Part shown: positions 49,134 through 62,300 of the stretch, in pieces
How the letters are laid out: the number at the start of each line of letters is the position of its first letter
How positions within the stretch are numbered: position 1 is the first letter of the stretch
Assembly: GCA_036172665.1 (NCBI GenBank)
Contig: JAYKNF010000017.1
Span: 372,001 to 436,000 of the forward strand
Source of the DNA: Prosopocoilus inquinatus
Taxonomy: Eukaryota; Arthropoda; Insecta; Coleoptera; Lucanidae
Direction of reading: 5' to 3'
Length of the DNA: 64,000 nucleotides
Notes under the pieces: generated by a model
Database searches by the model: none
The model's input: the letters and a program-made list of their open reading frames with translations, nothing else
What the model was told of the DNA's origin: nothing
Position numbers and translations under genes: made by a program

Positions 49134-52100
49134 CTTCGTATCTCACTTCAGAGCTACTTGAGCCCATCCAAAAGCCAAATAACATGATAGATGAGTAAGG
49201 CTCGATTAGATACATCACAGGAACAACGCTAATGCGTGTTGTTTCATTTAAAACTATTTCCAGCTTCTGCTGCGTCCGAGAACTTCGTATCTCACATCAG
49301 GGATACTGGAGTAAATCCAAACGTCAAATAACATGATAGACAAGTAAGGATTGATTAGATACAGCACAGGAACAACGCTAATGCGTGTTGTTTCGTTCAA
49401 AACTATTTCCAGCTCCTCCTGTGTCCGAAAACTTCGTTTCTCACATTAGAGTTACTGGAGTCCATCCAAACGTCAAATAACATGATAGATAAGTAAGGAT
49501 CGATTAGATACATCACAGGAAAAACGCTAATGCGTGTTGTTTCGTTTAAAACTATTTCCAGCTTCTGCTGCGTCCGAGAACTTCGTATCTCACATCAAAG
49601 TTATTGGAGTCCATCGAAACGCCAAATAACCTGATGGATGAGTAAGGATCGATTAGATACATCACAGGAACAACGCTAATGCGTGTTGTTTCGTTCAAAA
49701 CTATTTCCAGCTTCTGCTGCGTCCGAGAACTTCGTATCTCACATCAAAGTTATTGGAGTAAATCGAAACGCCAAATAACATGATGGATGAGTAAGGATCG
49801 ATTAGATACATCACAGGACAACGCTAATGCGTGTTGTTTCGTTTAAAACTATTTCCAGCCCCTGCTGCGTCCGAAAACTTCGTATCTCACTTCAGAGTTA
49901 CTGGAGCCCATCCAAACGTCAGATAACATGATAGATGAGTAAGGATCGATTAGGTACATCACAGGAACAACGCTAATGCGTGTTGTTTCGTTCAAAATTA
50001 TTTCCAGCTTCTGCTGCGTCCGAAAATTTCGTGTCTCACATTAGAGTTACTGGAGTCCATCGAAACGTCAAATAACATAGTAGCTAAGTAAGGATCGATT
50101 AGATACATCACAGGAACAACGCTAATACGTGTTGTTTCCTTTAAAACTATTTCCAGCTTCTGCTGCGTCCGAAAACTTCGTATCTCACTTCAGAGTTGCT
50201 GGAGCCCATCCAAACGTCAAATAACATGATAGATGAGTAAGGATCGATTAGGTACATCACAGGAACAACGCTAATGCGTGTTGTTTCGTTCAAAACTATT
50301 TCCAGCTTCTGCTGCGTCCGAAAATTTCGTGTCTCATATTAGAGTTACTGGAGTCCATCGAAACGTCAAATAACATAGTAGCTAAGTAAGGATCGATTAG
50401 ATACATCACAGGAACAACGCTAGTACGTGTTGTTTCGTTTAAAACTATTTCCAGCTTCTGCTGCGTCCGAGAACTTCGTATCTTACATCAGGGATACTGG
50501 AGTCCATCCAAACGTCAAATAACATGATAGATAAGTAAGGATCGATTAGATACAGCACAGGAACAACGCTAATACGTGTTGTTTCGTTTAAAACTATTTC
50601 CAGCCCCTGCTGCGTCCGAAAACTTCGTATCTCACTTCAGAGTTACTGGAGCCCATCCAAACGTCAAATAACATGATAGATGAGTAAGGATCGATTAGGT
50701 ACATCACAGGAACAACGCTAATGCGTGTTGTTTCGTTCAAAACTATTTCCAGCTTCTGCTGCGTCCGAAAATTTCGTGTCTCACATTAGAGTTACTGGAG
50801 TCCATCCAAACGTCAAATAACATGATAGATGAGTAAGGATCGATTAGATACAGCACAGGAACAACGTTAATGCGTGTTGTTTCGTTTAAAACTATTTCCA
50901 GCTTCAGTTGCGTCCGAAAACTTCGTATATTACTTCAGAGTTACTGGAGCCCATCCAAACGTCAAATAACATGATAGATGAGTAAGGATCGATTAGGTAC
51001 ATCACAGGAACAACGATAATGCGTGTTGTTTCGTTTAAAACTATTTCCAGCTCCTGCTGCGTCCGAAAACTTCGTATCTCACTTCAGAGTTTCTGGAGCC
51101 CATCCAAACGTCAGATAACATGATAGACGAGTAAGGATCGATTAGATACATCACAGGAACAACGCTAATGCGTGTTGTTTCGTTTAAAACTATTTCCAGC
51201 TTCTGCTGCGTCCGAGAACTTCGTATCTCACATCAGGGATACTGGAGTCCATCCAAACGTCAAATAACATGATAGATAAGTAAGGATCGATTATATACAG
51301 CACAGGAACAACGCTAATACGTGTTGTTTCGTTCAAAACTATTTCCAGCTTCTGCTGCGTCCGAAAACTTTGTCTCACATCAGAGTTACTGGAGTCCATC
51401 CAAACTTCAAATAACATGATAGATGAGTAAGGATCGATTAGATACATCACAGGAACAACGCTAATGCGTGTTGTTTCGTTTAAAACTATTTCCAGCTCCT
51501 CCTGTGTCCGAAAACTTCGTTTCTCACATTAGAGTTACTGGAGTCCATCCAAACGTCAAATAACATGATAGATAAGTAAGGATCGATTAGATACATCACA
51601 GGAACAACGCTAATGCGTGTTGTTTCGTTTAAAACTATTTCCAGCTTCTGCTGCGTCCGAGAACTTCGTATCTCACATCAGAGTTACTAGAGTCCATCGA
51701 AACGTCAAATAACATGATAGATGAGTAAGGATCGATTAGATACATCACAGGAAAAACGCTAATGCGTATTGTTTCGTTTAAAACTATTTCCAGCTCCTCC
51801 TGTGTCAGAAAACTTCGTATCTCACATTAGAGTTTCTGGAGTCCATCCAAACGTCAAATAACATGATAGATAAGTAAGGATCGATTAGATACAGGACAGG
51901 AACAACGCTAATGCGTGTTGTTTCGTTTAAAACTATTTCCAGCTTCAGTTGCGTCCGAAAACTTCGTATCTCACTTCAGAGTTACTGGAGCTCATCCAAA
52001 CGTCAAATAACATGATAGATGAGTAAGGATCGATTAGATACATCACAGGAACAACGCTAATGCGTGTTGTTTCGTTTAAAACTATTTCCAGCTTCTGCTG

Positions 52101-53302
52101 CGTCCGAGAACTTCGTATCTCACATCAGAGTTACTAGAGTCCATCGAAACGTCAAATAACATGATAGATGAGTAAGGATCGATTAGATACATCACAGGAA
52201 AAACGCTAATGCGTATTGTTTCGTTTAAAACTATTTCCAGCTCCTCCTGTGTCCGAAAACTTCGTATCTCACGTTAGAGTTACTGGAGTCCATCCAAACG
52301 TCAAATAACATGATAGATGAGTAAGGATCGATTAGATACAGCACAGGAACAACGTTAATGCGTGTTGTTTCGTTTAAAACTATTTCCAGCTTCAGTTGCG
52401 TCCGAAAACTTCGTATATTACTTCAGAGTTACTGGAGCCCATCCAAACGTCAAATAACATGATAGATGAGTAAGGATCGATTAGGTACATCACAGGAACA
52501 ACGCTAATGCGTGTTGTTTCGTTTAAAACTATTTCCAGCTTCTGCTGCGTCCGAGAACTTCGTATCTCACATCAAAGTTATTGGAGTCCATCGAAACGCC
52601 AAATAACCTGATGGATGAGTAAGGATCGATTAGATACATCACAGGAACAACGCTAATGCGTGTTGTTTCGTTTAAAACTATTTCCAGCTTCTGCTGCGTC
52701 CGAGAACTTCGTATCTCACATCAAAGTTATTGGAGTCCATCGAAACGCCAAATAACCTGATGGATGAGTAAGGATCGATTAGATACATCACAGGAACAAC
52801 GCTAATGCGTGTTGTTTCGTTTAAAACTATTTCCAGCTTCTGCTGCGTCCGAGAACTTCGTATCTCACTTCAGAGTTGCTGGAGCCCATCCAAACGTCAA
52901 ATAACATGATAGATGAGTAAGGATCGATTAGGTACATCACAGGAACAACGCTAATGCGTGTTGTTTCGTTCAAAACTATTTCCAGCTTCTGCTGCGTCCG
53001 AAAATTTCGTGTCTCACATTAGAGTTACTGGAGTCCATCGTAACGTCAAATAACATAGTAGCTAAGTAAGGATCGATTAGATACATCACAGGAACAACGC
53101 TAGTACGTGTTGTTTCGTTTAAAACTATTTCCAGCTTCTGCTGCGTCCGAGAACTTCGTATCTTACATCAGGGATACTGGAGTCCATCCAAACGTCAAAT
53201 AACATGATAGATAAGTAAGGATCGATTAGATACATCACAGGAACAACGCTAGTACGTGTTGTTTCGTTTAAAACTATTTCCAGCTTCTGCTGCGTCCGAA
53301 AA
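49134..53302. repeat. Higher-order unit 8 (4169 bp, 28 monomers)
   Basis: Three bases short of 28 monomers: the -1 monomer near 49816 and the TTTGTCTCAC monomer near 51371 with two bases missing. A and B occur only once (A near 51218), so this unit keeps a single trimer remnant. The GAGTAAATCCAAAC near 49309 looks like a small conversion patch from the GTAAATCG type. Confidence 0.78.
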
Positions 53303-56300
53303 CTTCGTATCTCACTTCAGAGCTACTTGAGCCCATCCAAAAGCCAAATAACATGATAGATGAGTAAGGCTCGATTAGATACATCACAGGAACAACGCTA
53401 ATGCGTGTTGTTTTATTTAAAACTATTTCCAGCTTCTGCTGCGTCCGAGAACTTCGTATCTCACATCAGGGATACTGGAGTCCATCCAAACGTCAAATAA
53501 CATGATAGACAAGTAAGGATTGATTAGATACAGCACAGGAACAACGCTAATGCGTGTTGTTTCGTTCAAAACTATTTCCAGCTCCTCCTGTGTCCGAAAA
53601 CTTCGTTTCTCACATTAGAGTTACTGGAGTCCATCCAAACGTCAAATAACATGATAGATAAGTAAGGATCGATTAGATACATCACGGAAACAACGCTAAT
53701 GCGTGTTGTTTCGTTTAAAACTATTTCCAGCTTCTGCTGCGTCCGAGAACTTCGTATCTCACATCAAAGTTATTGGAGTCCATCGAAACGCCAAATAACC
53801 TGATGGATGAGTAAGGATCGATTAGATACATCACAGGAACAACGCTAATGCGTGTTGTTTCGTTCAAAACTATTTCCAGCTTCTGCTGCATCCGAGAACT
53901 TCGTATCTCACATCAAAGTTATTGGAGTAAATCGAAACGCCAAATAACATGATGGATGAGTAAGGATCGATTAGATACATCACAGGACAACGCTAATGCG
54001 TGTTGTTTCGTTTAAAACTATTTCCAGCCCCTGCTGCGTCCGAAAACTTCGTATCTCACTTCAGAGTTACTGGAGCCCATCCAAACGTCAGATAACATGA
54101 TAGATGAGTAAGGATCGATTAGGTACATCACAGGAACAACGCTAATGCGTGTTGTTTCGTTCAAAACTATTTCCAGCTTCTGCTGCGTCCGAAAATTTCG
54201 TGTCTCACATTAGAGTTACTGGAGTCCATCGAAACGTCAAATAACATAGTAGCTAAGTAAGGATCGATTAGATGCATCACAGGAACAACGCTAATGCGTG
54301 TTGTTTCATTTAAAACTATTTCCAGCTTCTGCTGCGTCCGAGAACTTCGTATCTCACATCAGGGATACTGGAGTCCATCCAAACGTCAAATAACATGATA
54401 GACAAGTAAGGATTGATTAGATACAGCACAGGAACAACGCTAATGCGTGTTGTTTCGTTCAAAACTATTTCCAGCTCCTCCTGTGTCCGAAAACTTCGTT
54501 TCTCACATTAGAGTTACTGGAGTCCATCCAAACGTCAAATAACATGATAGATAAGTAAGGATCGATTAGATACATCACAGGAACAACGCTAATGCGTGTT
54601 GTTTCGTTTAAAACTATTTCCAGCTTCTGCTGCGTCCGAGAACTTCGTATCTCACATCAAAGTTATTGGAGTCCATCGAAACGCCAAATAACCTGATGGA
54701 TGAGTAAGGATCGATTAGATACATCACAGGAACAACGCTAATGCGTGTTGTTTCGTTCAAAACTATTTCCAGCTTCTGCTGCATCCGAGAACTTCGTATC
54801 TCACATCAAAGTTATTGGAGTAAATCGAAACGCCAAATAACATGATGGATGAGTAAGGATCGATTAGATACATCACAGGACAACGCTAATGCGTGTTGTT
54901 TCGTTTAAAACTATTTCCAGCCCCTGCTGCGTCCGAAAACTTCGTATCTCACTTCAGAGTTACTGGAGCCCATCCAAACGTCAGATAACATGATAGATGA
55001 GTAAGGATCGATTAGGTACATCACAGGAACAACGCTAATGCGTGTTGTTTCGTTCAAAACTATTTCCAGCTTCTGCTGCGTCCGAAAATTTCGTGTCTCA
55101 CATTAGAGTTACTGGAGTCCATCGAAACGTCAAATAACATAGTAGCTAAGTAAGGATCGATTAGATACATCACAGGAACAACGCTAATACGTGTTGTTTC
55201 GTTTAAAACTATTTCCAGCTTCTGCTGCGTCCGAAAACTTCGTATCTCACTTCAGAGTTGCTGGAGCCCATCCAAACGTCAAATAACATGATAGATGAGT
55301 AAGGATCGATTAGGTACATCACAGGAACAACGCTAATGCGTGTTGTTTCGTTCAAAACTATTTCCAGCTTCTGCTGCGTCCGAAAATTTCGTGTCTCACA
55401 TTAGAGTTACTGGAGTCCATCGAAACGTCAAATAACATAGTAGCTAAGTAAGGATCGATTAGATACATCACAGGAACAACGCTAATACGTGTTGTTTCGT
55501 TTAAAACTATTTCCAGCTCCTGCTGCGTCCGAAAACTTCGTATCTCACTTCAGAGTTTCTGGAGCCCATCCAAACGTCAGATAACATGATAGACGAGTAA
55601 GGATCGATTAGATACATCACAGGAACAACGCTAATGCGTGTTGTTTCGTTTAAAACTATTTCCAGCTTCTGCTGCGTCCGAGAACTTCGTATCTCACATC
55701 AGGGATACTGGAGTCCATCCAAACGTCAAATAACATGATAGATAAGTAAGGATCGATTATATACAGCACAGGAACAACGCTAATACGTGTTGTTTCGTTC
55801 AAAACTATTTCCAGCTTCTGCTGCGTCCGAAAACTTTGTATCTCACATCAGAGTTACTGGAGTCCATCCAAACTTCAAATAACATGATAGATGAGTAAGG
55901 ATCGATTAGATACATCACAGGAACAACGCTAATGCGTGTTGTTTCGTTTAAAACTATTTCCAGCTTCTGCTGCGTCCGAGAACTTCGTATCTCACATCAA
56001 AGTTATTGGAGTCCATCGAAACGCCAAATAACCTGATGGATGAGTAAGGATCGATTAGATACATCACAGGAACAACGCTAATGCGTGTTGTTTCGTTTAA
56101 AACTATTTCCAGCTTCTGCTGCGTCCGAGAACTTCGTATCTCACATCAGGGATACTGGAGTCCATCCAAACGTCAAATAACATGATAGATAAGTAAGGAT
56201 CGATTATATACAGCACAGGAACAACGCTAATACGTGTTGTTGCGTTCAAAACTATTTCCAGCTTCTGCTGCGTCCGAAAACTTTGTATCTCACATCAGAG

Positions 56301-59300
56301 TTACTGGAGTCCATCCAAACTTCAAATAACATGATAGATGAGTAAGGATCGATTAGATACATCACAGGAACAACGCTAATGCGTGTTGTTTCGTTTAAAA
56401 CTATTTCCAGCTTCTGCTGCGTCCGAGAACTTCGTATCTCACATTAGAGTTACTGGAGTCCATCGAAACGTCAAATAACATAGTAGCTAAGTAAGGATCG
56501 ATTAGATACATCACAGGAACAACGCTAATACGTGTTGTTTCGTTTAAAACTATTTCCAGCTCCTGCTGCGTCCGAAAACTTCGTATCTCACTTCAGAGTT
56601 TCTGGAGCCCATCCAAACGTCAGATAACATGATAGACGAGTAAGGATCGATTAGATACATCACAGGAACAACGCTAATGCGTGTTGTTTCGTTTAAAACT
56701 ATTTCCAGCTTCTGCTGCGTCCGAGAACTTCGTATCTCACATCAGGGATACTGGAGTCCATCCAAACGTCAAATAACATGATAGATAAGTAAGGATCGAT
56801 TATATACAGCACAGGAACAACGCTAATACGTGTTGTTTCGTTCAAAACTATTTCCAGCTTCTGCTGCGTCCGAAAACTTTGTATCTCACATCAGAGTTAC
56901 TGGAGTCCATCCAAACTTCAAATAACATGATAGATGAGTAAGGATCGATTAGATACATCACAGGAACAACGCTAATGCGTGTTGTTTCGTTTAAAACTAT
57001 TTCCAGCTTCTGCTGCGTCCGAGAACTTCGTATCTCACATCAAAGTTATTGGAGTCCATCGAAACGCCAAATAACCTGATGGATGAGTAAGGATCGATTA
57101 GATACATCACAGGAACAACGCTAATGCGTGTTGTTTCGTTTAAAACTATTTCCAGCTTCTGCTGCGTCCGAGAACTTCGTATCTCACATCAGGGATACTG
57201 GAGTCCATCCAAACGTCAAATAACATGATAGATAAGTAAGGATCGATTATATACAGCACAGGAACAACGCTAATACGTGTTGTTTCGTTCAAAACTATTT
57301 CCAGCTTCTGCTGCGTCCGAAAACTTTGTATCTCACATCAGAGTTACTGGAGTCCATCCAAACTTCAAATAACATGATAGATGAGTAAGGATCGATTAGA
57401 TACATCACAGGAACAACGCTAATGCGTGTTGTTTCGTTTAAAACTATTTCCAGCTTCTGTTGCGTCCGAGAACTTCGTATCTCACATCAAAGTTATTGGA
57501 GTCCATCGAAACGCCAAATAACCTGATGGATGAGTAAGGATCGATTAGATACATCACAGGAATAACGCTAATGCGTGTTGTTTCGTTTAAAACTATTTCC
57601 AGCTTCTGCTGCGTCCGAAAATTTCGTGTCTCACATTAGAGTTACTGGAGTCCATCGAAACGTCAAATAACATGATAGATGAGTAAGGATCGATTAGATA
57701 CATCACAGGAACAACGCTAATGCGTATTGTTTCGTTTAAAACTATTTCCAGCTCCTCCTGTGTCAGAAAACTTCGTATCTCACATTAGAGTTTCTGGAGT
57801 CCATCCAAACGTCAAGTAACATGATAGATAAGTAAGGATCGATTAGATACAGGACAGGAACAACGCTAATGCGTGTTGTTTCGTTTAAAACTATTTCCAG
57901 CTTCAGTTGCGTCCGAAAACTTCGTATCTCACTTCAGAGTTACTGGAGCTCATCCAAACGTCAAATAACATGATAGATGAGTAAGGATCGATTAGATACA
58001 TCACAGGAACAACGCTAATGCGTGTTGTTTCGTTTAAAACTATTTCCAGCTTCTGCTGCGTCCGAGAACTTCGTATCTCACATCAGAGTTACTAGAGTCC
58101 ATCGAAACGTCAAATAACATGATAGATGAGTAAGGATCGATTAGATACATCACAGGAAAAACGCTAATGCGTATTGTTTCGTTTAAAACTATTTCCAGCT
58201 CCTCCTGTGTCCGAAAACTTCGTATCTCACATTAGAGTTACTGGAGTCCATCCAAACGTCAAATAACATGATAGATGAGTAAGGATCGATTAGATACAGC
58301 ACAGGAACAACGTTAATGCGTGTTGTTTCGTTTAAAACTATTTCCAGCTTCAGTTGCGTCCGAAAACTTCGTATATTACTTCAGAGTTACTGGAGCCCAT
58401 CCAAACGTCAAATAACATGATAGATGAGTAAGGATCGATTAGGTACATCACAGGAACAACGATAATGCGTGTTGTTTCGTTTAAAACTATTTCCAGCTCC
58501 TGCTGCGTCCGAAAACTTCGTATCTCACTTCAGATATTCTGGAGCACATCCAAACGTCAAATAACATGATAGACGAGTAAGGATCGATTAGATACAGCAC
58601 AGGAACAACGCTAATGCGTGTTGTTTCGTTCAAAACTATTTCCAGCTTCTGCTGCGTCCGAGAACTTCGTATCTCACATCAAAGTTATTGGAGTAAATCG
58701 AAACGCCAAATAACATGATGGATGAGTAAGGATCGATTAGATACATCACAGGAACAACGCTAATGCGTGTTGTTTCGTTCAAAACTATTTCCAGCTTCTG
58801 CTGCGTCCGAGAACTTCGTATCTCACATCAAAGTTATTGGAGTAAATCGAAACGCCAAATAACATGATGGATGAGTAAGGATCGATTAGATACATCACAG
58901 GAACAACGCTAATGCGTGTTGTTTCGTTTAAAACTATTTCCAGCCCCTGCTGCGTCCGAAAACTTCGTATCTCACTTCAGAGTTACTGGAGCCCATCCAA
59001 ACGTCAGATAACATGATAGATGAGTAAGGATCGATTAGATACAGCACAGGAACAACGTTAATGCGTGTTGTTTCGTTTAAAACTATTTCCAGCTTCAGTT
59101 GCGTCCGAAAACTTCGTATATTACTTCAGAGTTACTGGAGCCCATCCAAACGTCAAATAACATGATAGATGAGTAAGGATCGATTAGGTACATCACAGGA
59201 ACAACGATAATGCGTGTTGTTTCGTTTAAAACTATTTCCAGCTCCTGCTGCGTCCGAAAACTTCGTATCTCACTTCAGATATTCTGGAGCACATCCAAAC

Positions 59301-62300
59301 GTCAAATAACATGATAGACGAGTAAGGATCGATTAGATACAGCACAGGAACAACGCTAATGCGTGTTGTTTCGTTCAAAACTATTTCCAGCTTCTGCTGC
59401 GTCCGAGAACTTCGTATCTCACATCAAAGTTATTGGAGTAAATCGAAACGCCAAATAACATGATGGATGAGTAAGGATCGATTAGATACATCACAGGAAC
59501 AACGCTAATGCGTGTTGTTTCGTTCAAAACTATTTCCAGCTTCTGCTGCGTCCGAGAACTTCGTATCTCACATCAAAGTTATTGGAGTAAATCGAAACGC
59601 CAAATAACATGATGGATGAGTAAGGATCGATTAGATACATCACAGGACAACGCTAATGCGTGTTGTTTCGTTTAAAACTATTTCCAGCCCCTGCTGCGTC
59701 CGAAAACTTCGTATCTCATTTCAGAGTTACTGGAGCCCATCCAAACGTCAGATAACATGATAGATGAGTAAGGATCGATTAGGTACATCACAGGAACAAC
59801 GCTAATGCGTGTTGTTTCGTTCAAAACTATTTCCAGCTTCTGCTGCGTCCGAAAATTTCGTGTCTCACATTAGAGTTACTGGAGTCCATCGAAACGTCAA
59901 ATAACATAGTAGCTAAGTAAGGATCGATTAGATACATCACAGGAACAACGCTAATACGTGTTGTTTCGTTTAAAACTATTTCCAGCTTCTGCTGCGTCCG
60001 AAAACTTCGTATCTCACTTCAGAGTTGCTGGAGCCCATCCAAACGTCAAATAACATGATAGATGAGTAAGGATCGATTAGGTACATCACAGGAACAACGC
60101 TAATGCGTGTTGTTTCGTTCAAAACTATTTCCAGCTTCTGCTGCGTCCGAAAATTTCGTGTCTCATATTAGAGTTACTGGAGTCCATCGAAACGTCAAAT
60201 AACATAGTAGCTAAGTAAGGATCGATTAGATACATCACCGGAACAACGCTAGTACGTGTTGTTTCGTTTAAAACTATTTCCAGCTTCTGCTGCGTCCGAG
60301 AACTTCGTATCTTACATCAGGGATACTGGAGTCCATCCAAACGTCAAATAACATGATAGATAAGTAAGGATCGATTAGATACAGCACAGGAACAACGCTA
60401 ATACGTGTTGTTTCGTTTAAAACTATTTCCAGCCCCTGCTGCGTCCGAAAACTTCGTATCTCACTTCAGAGTTACTGGAGCCCATCCAAACGTCAAATAA
60501 CATGATAGATGAGTAAGGATCGATTAGGTACATCACAGGAACAACGCTAATGCGTGTTGTTTCGTTCAAAACTATTTCCAGCTTCTGCTGCGTCCGAAAA
60601 TTTCGTGTCTCACATTAGAGTTACTGGAGTCCATCGAAACGTCAAATAACATAGTAGCTAAGTAAGGATCGATTAGATACATCACAGGAACAACGCTAAT
60701 ACGTGTTGTTTCGTTTAAAACTATTTCCAGCTCCTGCTGCGTCCGAAAACTTCGTATCTCACTTCAGAGTTTCTGGAGCCCATCCAAACGTCAGATAACA
60801 TGATAGACGAGTAAGGATCGATTAGATACATCACAGGAACAACGCTAATGCGTGTTGTTTCGTTTAAAACTATTTCCAGCTTCTGCTGCGTCCGAGAACT
60901 TCGTATCTCACATCAGGGATACTGGAGTCCATCCAAACGTCAAATAACATGATAGATAAGTAAGGATCGATTATATACAGCACAGGAACAACGCTAATAC
61001 GTGTTGTTTCGTTCAAAACTATTTCCAGCTTCTGCTGCGTCCGAAAACTTTGTATCTCACATCAGAGTTACTGGAGTCCATCCAAACTTCAAATAACATG
61101 ATAGATGAGTAAGGATCGATTAGATACATCACAGGAACAACGCTAATGCGTGTTGTTTCGTTTAAAACTATTTCCAGCTTCTGCTGCGTCCGAGAACTTC
61201 GTATCTCACATCAAAGTTATTGGAGTCCATCGAAACGCCAAATAACCTGATGGATGAGTAAGGATCGATTAGATACATCACAGGAACAACGCTAATGCGT
61301 GTTGTTTCGTTTAAGACTATTTCCAGCTTCTGCTGCGTCCGAGAACTTCGTATCTCACATCAGGGATACTGGAGTCCATCCAAACGTCAAATAACATGAT
61401 AGATAAGTAAGGATCGATTATATACAGCACAGGAACAACGCTAATACGTGTTGTTTCGTTCAAAACTATTTCCAGCTTCTGCTGCGTCCGAAAACTTTGT
61501 ATCTCACATCAGAGTTACTGGAGTCCATCCAAACTTCAAATAACATGATAGATGAGTAAGGATCGATTAGATACATCACAGGAACAACGCTAATGCGTGT
61601 TGTTTCGTTTAAAACTATTTCCAGCTTCTGCTGCGTCCGAGAACTTCGTATCTCACATCAAAGTTATTGGAGTCCATCGAAACGCCAAATAACCTGATGG
61701 ATGAGTAAGGATCGATTAGATACATCACAGGAATAACGCTAATGCGTGTTGTTTCGTTTAAAACTATTTCCAGCTTCTGCTGCGTCCGAAAATTTTGTGT
61801 CTCACATTAGAGTTACTGGAGTCCATCGAAACGTCAAATAACATGATAGATGAGTAAGGATCGATTAGATACATCACAGGAACAACGTTAATGCGTATTG
61901 TTTCGTTTAAAACTATTTCCAGCTCCTCCTGTGTCAGAAAACTTCGTATCTCACATTAGAGTTTCTGGAGTCCATCCAAACGTCAAGTAACATGATAGAT
62001 AAGTAAGGATCGATTAGATACAGGACAGGAACAACGCTAATGCGTGTTGTTTCGTTTAAAACTATTTCCAGCTTCAGTTGCGTCCGAAAACTTCGTATCT
62101 CACTTCAGAGTTACTGGAGCTCATCCAAACGTCAAATAACATGATAGATGAGTAAGGATCGATTAGATACATCACAGGAACAACGCTAATGCGTGTTGTT
62201 TCGTTTAAAACTATTTCCAGCTTCTGCTGCGTCCGAGAACTTCGTATCTCACATCAGAGTTACTAGAGTCCATCGAAACGTCAAATAACATGATAGATGA

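Noticed and set aside
51190..51450. 86-residue minus-strand open frame in the satellite
   Set aside because: Same repeat frame, kept open by a two-base deletion near 51371; not a gene.
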